From NCBI RefSeq assembly GCF_001544015.1, contig NZ_AP014924.1, positions 744,001 to 808,000 of the forward strand: 64,000 nucleotides of DNA, written 5' to 3'. Below the pieces are notes generated by a model. It did no database searches. It was given only the letters and a program-made list of their open reading frames with translations, and was not told the origin of the DNA. The DNA is from Limnochorda pilosa (GTDB lineage: Bacteria; Bacillota; Limnochordia; Limnochordales; Limnochordaceae). This document shows, in pieces, positions 57,458-64,000 of this stretch. A program made the position numbers and the translations under genes. Every line of letters starts with the position of its first letter. Position 1 is the stretch's first letter.

Positions 57458-57476
57458 CCCGCTGGGAGTCCACGCC

Positions 57477-60400
57477 TCAGCGCACCACCGAGTACACCAG
57501 GCGGTTGGGCAGCCGCTCGAAGCCCGCCCGCTGCAGGAGGGCGGCGGCAGGATGCTCCAGGACGGGCTCGGAGTCCCAGGTGGAGACGACCAGCCGGGAT
57601 CGCCCGGCGCCGGCGCGGGGGAGGCCGGCCAGCAGGGCGTGCACCGCCTGGAGATGCTCCGCCTCGCCCAGCTCGTCCCAGGCACCGAAGGGCATGATCC
57701 GCTGGGGGCCCGGTTCGACGGCCAGGACAGGCCGGGCGCCCCTGAGGAGGAGCCAGACCCCTGGGAGCCGGCGAACCGGCGGCTCGGTGGCCGCGGGTTC
57801 CGCCTCCGCCCGACCGCCGCGCAGGATCGGCCCCAGGTTGGCCGGGTCCAGGGCCGCCAGGAGCCGGTACGCCTCGGAAGCCGGGCGGGCCGCCGTCGCT
57901 TCGCCGGATCCCGCCCGCAGCGCCTCCACCGCCTCCGGAAGGGCGAACTGGAGCCCTGCCAGCCCGTCGACGAAGAGCCCGCGGCGCACCTCCCCCGAGC
58001 CCTCCAGGAAGAGAAGGGCTTCGAGCACCTCCTCCCAGCGTCCCAATGGGGAGAGCTCGAAGAGGTCCCGGGTCACGATGCCGTAGCGCTCCAGGAGCAG
58101 CCGGGCCGCGTCGAGGGCGTGGGCGGGCGGGCCGCCCTCCGGGCGGCGCGAGGGGGCGCCGGAGCGGGCTGGGGGGGCAGGGCTCGCAGGTGCCTCCGCC
58201 GACGCTTCCAGGGTGGGCTCCCCGGCGACCGTGCCCAGGGTTCCAGGAGCATGGGGAACGGTGCTCCACCGCCCGGAGAAGAGGATGCGGTGGCGGATCG
58301 TCTGGCGGCCCACGACCTCCCGGGCATGGCGGCGAGCCCGCACCCGCAGCGAGGCGCGGGCGGATCGCCACCCGGTACCGCCGCCCCCTGCGCCGGGCGC
58401 GAACGGAGCCTCCCCCCAGCGCTCCAGCGCGCCTCTTTCCTGGCCCGGGGGCTCGCGCTCCCACAGGCGGAGGGCATCGAGGCCGTCATGGGTCACCCGT
58501 CCCGAACGGGCCAGGTTCCAGAGCGCCGCCTCGATGCGGGCCGAGCTGGTACCCGGCAGCGCCTCCAGGAGCTCGTGGGCGAAGAGGGCGCCGCGGGCGC
58601 GGAGCGCGTCCAGCACCGCACCCTCCACGTCGTCCGGGGGCAGGAGTTCCCACGCCCAGGCGGGCGCCAGGGCCGGCCACAGGTCCCGCCGGAAGAAGGC
58701 GCAGGCCAGCTCGCCGGCCGCCTGGCCGCCCACCCAGAGCCATCGTCCCGAGCGCACCAGGCCGTCCAGGGCGGAGCGGATCTGCTGCGGGGCGGCGTCC
58801 CGCCGGGGTAGACGGGCCGGGATCACGGCTGCCTCCCAAAGAGAGAAAGGGAGCATCCAGCCCTGGAGGGGTGCGAGGGCCTCCTCTATTGCCTCCTCCA
58901 GGGTGTCGGCGCTTCCGGGGCGGTCCAGAGCCTGCGGCGGGCTCTCGTCCCCCGGGTGGGCTCCCGTCGCCGCCTCACCGGTGCGCCCTTTGTCGTCCTG
59001 CTCCACCCCCTGCCACCGCAGCACGAAAGCCTGCAGGGCCTCGAGGGAGACGGGCTGGACCTCCCGGCGCGCCCGGGCCAGGCTCTGGCGGTGGATGCGG
59101 CGGAGCACCCCGGGCTCGCACCACTCGTCCCTGGTGATGCCCGGCCGGAAGGCACCCCGCACCAGCCTGCCCTCGGCATCGAGGGCCTCCAGTTCGGCCT
59201 GGAGCCAGCCGGTCTCGGTGTTCCCCCACCCGAAGCGGGCCGCCGCCTCTTCGGCCGTGAAGGGGCCCCGGCTGAGCGCGTCGCGAAGGAGAAGCTCCCG
59301 CCGGAGGAGGGCCGCAGGATCGCCCGGAGACACCGGCGGTGCGGCCTCCCCGCCCCTCCCGGAGGCGCTGCCGCCGGGCTGGACCGTCGCCCCGATCCGT
59401 TCCAGGAGCGAAGCCGGCACCCACGCGCCCGCCCGGGCCGGGGCGGCGGGCGCGAGCTCGTGTGGCAGGGGCCGCGCCAGGCCGGCCCGTTCCAGCTCGG
59501 CCAGGAAGACCTCGGCCGGCCCGTCGGCCCGCGCGGCCGCCTCCTGGGGCGTCAGGGAGCCCAGCCGCGCCATCAGGTCCAGGAGCTGCGAGGTGCTGCG
59601 GGCCCGAAAGCCGGGGGCCGTGCCCTGGAGCTCCGCCTCGACCTCAGCGATGACGCCGGGATCCAGCAGCTCCCGCAGGGCTTCGGACCCCAGCGCCTCC
59701 CGCAGGGCTGCCTGGGAGAGCTGGAGGAGCTCGGACCGCCGCTCGGCCCGGGGGCTGTCGTACTCGTACATGAAGGCCCCCAGGAAACGGAAGACCAGGC
59801 CCGAGGCCATGGGCGACGGCGCGGGCCGCCGCGCGACCTCGAGGCTCCGCTCGCCCCGGTCCAGCTCGGTGAGGATGCGGCGCAGGGCGGGCACGTCCAG
59901 CGTTTCGGTCCAGAGCTCCCGCAGGCTCTCCACCACCAGGGGGAAATCGGGCTCGTTCCGGAAGGCGTCCAGGAGGTCCCCGGCCCGCAGGCGCTGCTGC
60001 CAGAGGGGCATGCGGCGCTGCCCGGTGGATCGGGGGACGAGCAGGGCCCGAGCCGCCGCGTGGCGGAAGAGGGTGGCGAAGAGGGGGCTGCCGGCGGCCT
60101 CGTCCCGCACCAGGGCCTCCAGGTCGGTGAGGAGGTCCAGGTGGGCCACCTCCACGGGTGGCTCGGAAAGGCCCGGGAAGCGCAGGAGGAGCCCCTCGTC
60201 GGCCACCACGCCCTCCAGCTTCAGGTCGAAGGCCCGGCGGGCGGCCGCCTGGAGCGCGAGGAGCCAGGTGCGGTTGATCCGCTCGCCGAAGGGTGCGTGG
60301 AGCACGGCCCGCCAGTCGCCCACCTCGTCGGGGAAGAACTCCAGGAGCAGGCGCCGGTCGTCGGGCAGGAAGCCCGTGGCCGCCTTCTGCTTGCGGGAAA

Positions 60401-62537
60401 GCTCCACCAGGTTCCGGGCCGCCCGCCGGTCCACGGGGTAGTGCCGCTGGAGCCAGGCGGCGGCCCCGTCCGTGGAGGCCCCGTGGATACCATCGACCCC
60501 TTCCGGCTGCCCTTCGGGCGCGACATCGCTGCCTTCCCCGGACGGACCGGGCTCGTGGGCCTGGGCGGGCTCCATGGGCGCGTCCCCGCCGGCCGGCCCC
60601 AGCCGCTCCGACAGCTCCCGCAGCAGCCGGCCCACCCGCTCGCCCATCTCCAGGCTCCGACCCGTGGGCTCGCCGTGCCAGAAGGGGAGCTTGGGCACCC
60701 GCCCCGGCGCCGGGGAGACGATGACCCGGTCCGCACCGATCTGGTCGATCTGCCAGGCGGTGTTCCCCAGGACGAAGACCTCGCCCACCCGGCTCTCGAA
60801 GACGAACTCCTCGTCCAGCTCGCCCACCAGGCGGCGGTCGTGGGTGACGGCCCGGTAGAGGCCCCGGTCGGGGATGGTGCCGCCCTGGGTGGCCACCGTC
60901 AGGCGGGTGCCGGGGAGGGGCTCGATGCGGTGCAGCACCCGGTTCCACTCGATGCGGGGCTTGAGGCGGCCCAGGCCCGGGTGGCTGTACCCGCCCGAGA
61001 GGAGCCGCAGCACCGACTGAAACGCCCGCCGGGTGAGCCGCCGGTAGGGATACGCCCGCCGCACCAGGCGGAAGAGCGCCTCCTCCTCCCAGTGGGTTCC
61101 GATGGGCGCGGCCGCCATCGCCGCGACCTGCTGGGCCAGAACGTCCAGGCAGTTCTCAGGGACCCGGGTCTCCTCGATGGCGCCCTCCAGCGCGGCCCGG
61201 GCCACGGCTGTCGCCTCCAGCAGGTCCAGGGGGGTCTTGGGGAGGATGCGCCCCTGAGAGGTGAGGGAGAGCAGGTGCCCGGCCCGACCCACCCGCTGCA
61301 GGGCAGCGGCGGCGGTCTTGGGCGACTCCACCTGCACCACCAGGTCCACGGCGCCCACGTCGATGCCCAGCTCCAGGGTGCTGGTAGCCACCAGGCCCCG
61401 CAGGCGCCCGGCCTTGAGATCCGCCTCCACCCGCTCCCGCACCTCCCGGGAGAGGCTCCCGTGGTGGCTCCGCACCAGGGGCTCGCCGGCAAGCTGGTTC
61501 AGCTCCCGCGTGACCCTTTCGGCCTGCCCCCGGTTCTGGACGAAGACCAGGGTGGACCGGTGGGAGCGGATCAGCTCCAGGACGCGGGCCTCCAGGGCCG
61601 GCCAGATCGAGGGCTTGCCCGAGGCCTGACGCAGGCGGCTGAAGGACTCCACGGGCCCCTCCACCCGGAGGTCCATCCGGCGCAGAGCGCCTTCGCCCGC
61701 GGGCGGGCCGGCGTCCACGATCCGCACGGGCCGGTCGCCCCCCAGGAAGGCGGCGATCCGCTCCAGGGGCCGCTGGGTGGCGGAGAGCCCCACCCGCTGG
61801 ATGGGGCGGCCCGTCCACGCCTCAAGCCACTCCAGGGTGAGGGCAAGCTGGACGCCCCGCTTGCCGCCGGCGAGCTGGTGGATCTCGTCGACGATGACCG
61901 CCTCCACGGGCTTCAGGATCTCCCGGGCCCGGGGGGAGAGGAGGATGAGCAGAAGCGACTCAGGCGTGGTGATGAGGATGTCGGGCGGGCGGCGGATCAT
62001 GGCCTGGCGCGCCGAGGCGGGGGTGTCGCCGGTGCGGACGGCCCGGGTGGGCGGGTCACCGGGCATCCCCCGGGAGGCGGCCAGCGCGGCGATGCCCTCC
62101 AAGGGCTCCTCCAGGTTCCGGTGGACGTCGTTGTCCAGGGCCTTCAGGGGTGAGATGTACAGTAGGCGGACGCCCCGAGGCGCGGGCGCGCGCTGCCCAG
62201 GGGCCTGCCTTCGCCCCCGGCCGGGGCTGGCCGGGTTCGGGGCGCCCGTCGCCCCGTGGCTCTCCCAGGCCTGCCGGAAGAGCCGGTCCAGGAAGACGTA
62301 GAAGGCGGCCAGGGTCTTGCCCGAGCCGGTGGGGGCCAGGAGGAGGGAGTGCTCGCCCCGGGCGATCACGGGCCAGCCCTGCACCTGAGGCGGCGAGGGT
62401 TCCCCGTAGCGGGCCCGGAACCACTCCTGCACCAGGGGGTGGAAGAGCTGCAGGACCCCGTTCGGATCGGGGGCCGACGATGCCCCCGGCGTCTCCGATC
62501 CGTTGCCGTGCTGGACGCGCGGTGCGCGGCCGCCCAC
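57477..62537 (-). CDS. lhr: Lhr-type DEAD/DEAH superfamily 2 helicase
   Basis: A very large ATP-dependent 3'-5' helicase, about 1,686 residues, similar to the long Lhr of actinobacteria. Helicase motifs are I APTGSGKTLAAF, Ia YISPLKALDNDV, Ib TTPESLL, II IVDEIHQLAG, III LSATQRP, IV LVFVQNRGQAER, V ATSTLELGIDVG and VI LQRVGRAGHLL. After the core come the Lhr winged-helix and beta-barrel regions and a long C-terminal half with several winged-helix-like repeats (EEAIEEALAPLQGWMLPFSLW, RIEAALWNLARSGRVTHDGLDALRLWE). Linkers are low-complexity insertions. GTG 62537 has GGGAGGTG 6 bp upstream. Lhr acts in DNA repair, for example with mitomycin-type damage in mycobacteria. Convergent with the tenA fragment. 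Confidence 0.93.
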   Translation of the reverse strand: MGGRAPRVQHGNGSETPGASSAPDPNGVLQLFHPLVQEWFRARYGEPSPPQVQGWPVIARGEHSLLLAPTGSGKTLAAFYVFLDRLFRQAWESHGATGAPNPASPGRGRRQAPGQRAPAPRGVRLLYISPLKALDNDVHRNLEEPLEGIAALAASRGMPGDPPTRAVRTGDTPASARQAMIRRPPDILITTPESLLLILLSPRAREILKPVEAVIVDEIHQLAGGKRGVQLALTLEWLEAWTGRPIQRVGLSATQRPLERIAAFLGGDRPVRIVDAGPPAGEGALRRMDLRVEGPVESFSRLRQASGKPSIWPALEARVLELIRSHRSTLVFVQNRGQAERVTRELNQLAGEPLVRSHHGSLSREVRERVEADLKAGRLRGLVATSTLELGIDVGAVDLVVQVESPKTAAAALQRVGRAGHLLSLTSQGRILPKTPLDLLEATAVARAALEGAIEETRVPENCLDVLAQQVAAMAAAPIGTHWEEEALFRLVRRAYPYRRLTRRAFQSVLRLLSGGYSHPGLGRLKPRIEWNRVLHRIEPLPGTRLTVATQGGTIPDRGLYRAVTHDRRLVGELDEEFVFESRVGEVFVLGNTAWQIDQIGADRVIVSPAPGRVPKLPFWHGEPTGRSLEMGERVGRLLRELSERLGPAGGDAPMEPAQAHEPGPSGEGSDVAPEGQPEGVDGIHGASTDGAAAWLQRHYPVDRRAARNLVELSRKQKAATGFLPDDRRLLLEFFPDEVGDWRAVLHAPFGERINRTWLLALQAAARRAFDLKLEGVVADEGLLLRFPGLSEPPVEVAHLDLLTDLEALVRDEAAGSPLFATLFRHAAARALLVPRSTGQRRMPLWQQRLRAGDLLDAFRNEPDFPLVVESLRELWTETLDVPALRRILTELDRGERSLEVARRPAPSPMASGLVFRFLGAFMYEYDSPRAERRSELLQLSQAALREALGSEALRELLDPGVIAEVEAELQGTAPGFRARSTSQLLDLMARLGSLTPQEAAARADGPAEVFLAELERAGLARPLPHELAPAAPARAGAWVPASLLERIGATVQPGGSASGRGGEAAPPVSPGDPAALLRRELLLRDALSRGPFTAEEAAARFGWGNTETGWLQAELEALDAEGRLVRGAFRPGITRDEWCEPGVLRRIHRQSLARARREVQPVSLEALQAFVLRWQGVEQDDKGRTGEAATGAHPGDESPPQALDRPGSADTLEEAIEEALAPLQGWMLPFSLWEAAVIPARLPRRDAAPQQIRSALDGLVRSGRWLWVGGQAAGELACAFFRRDLWPALAPAWAWELLPPDDVEGAVLDALRARGALFAHELLEALPGTSSARIEAALWNLARSGRVTHDGLDALRLWEREPPGQERGALERWGEAPFAPGAGGGGTGWRSARASLRVRARRHAREVVGRQTIRHRILFSGRWSTVPHAPGTLGTVAGEPTLEASAEAPASPAPPARSGAPSRRPEGGPPAHALDAARLLLERYGIVTRDLFELSPLGRWEEVLEALLFLEGSGEVRRGLFVDGLAGLQFALPEAVEALRAGSGEATAARPASEAYRLLAALDPANLGPILRGGRAEAEPAATEPPVRRLPGVWLLLRGARPVLAVEPGPQRIMPFGAWDELGEAEHLQAVHALLAGLPRAGAGRSRLVVSTWDSEPVLEHPAAALLQRAGFERLPNRLVYSVVR

Positions 62538-62643
62538 CGGCTGCACCTCCCACCGGAGCGTCGATCCGCAGCCTCCTTTCCACACGGAAGCCTTTCCTTC
62601 CTACGGGCGGGGAAACGTGGTCGAACAAACGTCCACCGGGCGT

Positions 62644-62663
62644 CTGTCACAAGATGGTGACAG
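62644..62663. promoter_or_regulatory. Perfect dyad CTGTCAC-N6-GTGACAG
   Basis: A 7-bp perfect inverted repeat with a 6-bp spacer between divergent lhr and the M16 protease gene. The layout (N6 between pentamer-like halves TGTCA/TGACA) is that of CRP/FNR-type sites, though the half-site is not the E. coli CRP one. Confidence 0.5.
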
Positions 62664-62775
62664 AAGGGCCTTGGTATGCAGGGAATGAGGTACCGGACCC
62701 GAGAAGAACCATGCTCGACCCGAACCAATCGGACGCCCCGGTCCGAGACTCCTCGAGAGAAAGGAGATCCCCGTC

Positions 62776-64000
62776 ATGCACGCACGCCGCGCCGCCCTGG
62801 CGCGCCTCCTGGCGAGCCTGTGGCTCCTGCTGCTCCTGGCGCCAGCCCTTTCCCAGGCCGTGCAGGGCGCAGGCGAAGGCGAAGCGGCCGTTCACGTGGC
62901 CCAAGACCGCCTGGCCAACGGCCTGGAGATCTACGTCTACGAAGACCCTTCGGCCCCCGTCGTCTCAGTGAACCTGTGGTACCGGGTGGGCTCACGCGAC
63001 GAGCCCGCCGGCCGCCGGGGCATGGCCCACCTGATGGAACACATGATGTTCAAGGGTTCGGAGCGGGTGGCCGCCGAGGAACACGCCCGCATCATCGACC
63101 AGGTGGGCGGCGACGCGAACGCCTTCACCACCTCCGATGCCACCGTCTACTGGGACAAGGTGCCCGCAGCCGAGCTCGAGCTCGTCCTGGAGCTGGAGGC
63201 TGAGCGGATGGCCCATCTGGTCCTCACCGAGGAGCACCTCCGCACCGAGCGGGAGGTGGTGAAGGAAGAGTACCGGCTGGGACTGCAGAACGACCCCGTC
63301 GGGCAGGCCTTCGAGCGGTTCCAGGCCATCGCCCTCGCGGGAACCGTCTACGCCTGGACGCCCCACGGCTTCCTGGAAGAGCTCGACGCCATCACCGTCC
63401 AGGACCTGGAGCGCTTCTACCGCACCTACTACGTCCCCAGCAACGCGGTGCTGGTGGTGGCCGGCGCCACCGACCTGCCCACCGTGAAGCGCCTTGCGGA
63501 GCGGCACTTCGGCCCGCTTCCGGCGGGGGAGGTCCCCGAGCGGGCACCGGTGACCGCCACGCCGCCAGGTGAGGTGCGCCGGGAGCGCATGACCTTCCCC
63601 ATCCAGCTCCCCGTGATCCTGGGCGGCTACCTCATTCCAGGCCTCCGCTCGCCGGAGATGGAGGCCCTCCAGGCGGCGGGGCTGATCCTCTCAGGCGGTG
63701 AGAGCGCCCGCGTCCACCGCTCGCTGGTTCGGGAGCAGCAGGTGGCCGTGGCTGCGGTCGCCACCTCCCAACCCTACCAGGATGCCGGGCTCTTCCTGGC
63801 CGCGGCCCTTTACCTACCGGGGCAGGAAGCTGAGCGGGTGGCTGCCGCCCTGACCCAGGAGGTGGAGCGGCTGGCCGAGGGCGTCTCCGAGCGGGAGCTG
63901 CAGCAGGCCAAGAACCAGATGGCCGCCGACTACGCCTTCTCGCTGGATACCCTGGACGGGGTGGCCAACGCCATCGGCGCCGCCGTGGTGCTGGAGGGCG
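62776..64000 (+). CDS. M16 family zinc metalloprotease (partial, continues past window)
   Basis: The first 408 residues of an exported M16 (pitrilysin/PqqL-type) peptidase. A signal peptide (ALARLLASLWLLLLLAPALS) precedes the mature part. The inverted zinc site HxxEH is HLMEH (His85, Glu88, His89), and the downstream zinc-ligand glutamate lies in TEREVVKEEYRL. GDANAFTTSDATVYW and YRTYYVPSNAVLVVAG are typical of the N-terminal active domain. The second, inactive domain begins about residue 265 (FPIQLPVILGGYLIPG). ATG 62776 has AAAGGAGA upstream. An M16 partner gene may follow outside the window. Confidence 0.94.
   Translation, partial: MHARRAALARLLASLWLLLLLAPALSQAVQGAGEGEAAVHVAQDRLANGLEIYVYEDPSAPVVSVNLWYRVGSRDEPAGRRGMAHLMEHMMFKGSERVAAEEHARIIDQVGGDANAFTTSDATVYWDKVPAAELELVLELEAERMAHLVLTEEHLRTEREVVKEEYRLGLQNDPVGQAFERFQAIALAGTVYAWTPHGFLEELDAITVQDLERFYRTYYVPSNAVLVVAGATDLPTVKRLAERHFGPLPAGEVPERAPVTATPPGEVRRERMTFPIQLPVILGGYLIPGLRSPEMEALQAAGLILSGGESARVHRSLVREQQVAVAAVATSQPYQDAGLFLAAALYLPGQEAERVAAALTQEVERLAEGVSERELQQAKNQMAADYAFSLDTLDGVANAIGAAVVLEG

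Noticed and set aside
1-64000. CRISPR arrays, insertion sequences, prophage or integrase genes
   Set aside because: No spaced direct repeats, transposase or integrase motifs were seen in any frame.

Overview
The window comes from a very GC-rich bacterium. Gene content suggests a high-GC, probably endospore-forming Bacillota of the Symbiobacterium/Limnochorda type: adjacent spmA-spmB genes, a B12-dependent ribonucleotide reductase, YhaM, and frequent GTG/TTG starts behind strong GGAGG ribosome-binding sites. This placement is inferred from gene content, not from any search. About 60 protein genes and one tRNA (Cys) are supported. There is no CRISPR array, no IS element and no rRNA. The one clear selfish element is an intein.

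Layout. 1-5 kb: a partial GNAT enzyme, a CDF metal exporter, and class II ribonucleotide reductase (nrdJ) split by a 407-residue intein exactly at the catalytic cysteine. 5-7 kb: a Uma2-family protein and two envelope proteins. 7-13.2 kb: a five-gene peptide/solute ABC operon on the minus strand. 13.5-15.5 kb: an unusual kinase-like/nuclease-like fusion followed by hpt. 15.5-19.2 kb: a UroD-like protein, the exoribonuclease YhaM, a coiled-coil/HTH protein and a YczE-type membrane protein. 19.3-22.9 kb: a peroxiredoxin whose peroxidatic cysteine codon is TGA (candidate selenoprotein), P5C dehydrogenase, an ordinary AhpE-type peroxiredoxin, tRNA-Cys and inorganic pyrophosphatase. 22.9-25.8 kb: a Feo iron-uptake operon with a Fur-box-like promoter, a FeoB split into two overlapping genes and an enlarged zinc-ribbon FeoA. 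25.8-35.2 kb: GNAT, CPBP protease, two glycosyltransferases, a DrrAB-like exporter, patatin, an HTH regulator, and two gene remnants (AarF/UbiB tail, half a VOC dioxygenase). 35.2-46 kb: a TPR protein, a PrpB-like lyase, secreted PPC and protease proteins (with a frameshift), GNAT, spmA-spmB, a DMT transporter and a PrpD-like dehydratase. 46-51 kb: a complete branched-chain amino acid (Liv) ABC operon. 51-64 kb: HAD phosphatase, DUF763 protein, small membrane protein, alpha-glucan phosphorylase, aldehyde dehydrogenase, a tenA fragment, a giant Lhr helicase and a partial M16 protease.

The two strongest signals outside ordinary genes are these. First, the in-frame TGA at the catalytic position of the peroxiredoxin at 19357-19815, followed by a SECIS-like hairpin. 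Second, four copies of a dyad (TTAAC-N8-GTTAA type), arranged as two pairs, each pair exactly 106 bp apart. One pair lies before the PrpB-like gene and the other before the PrpD-like gene about 7 kb away, which implies a shared, possibly loop-forming regulator of a carboxylic-acid pathway resembling the methylcitrate cycle.
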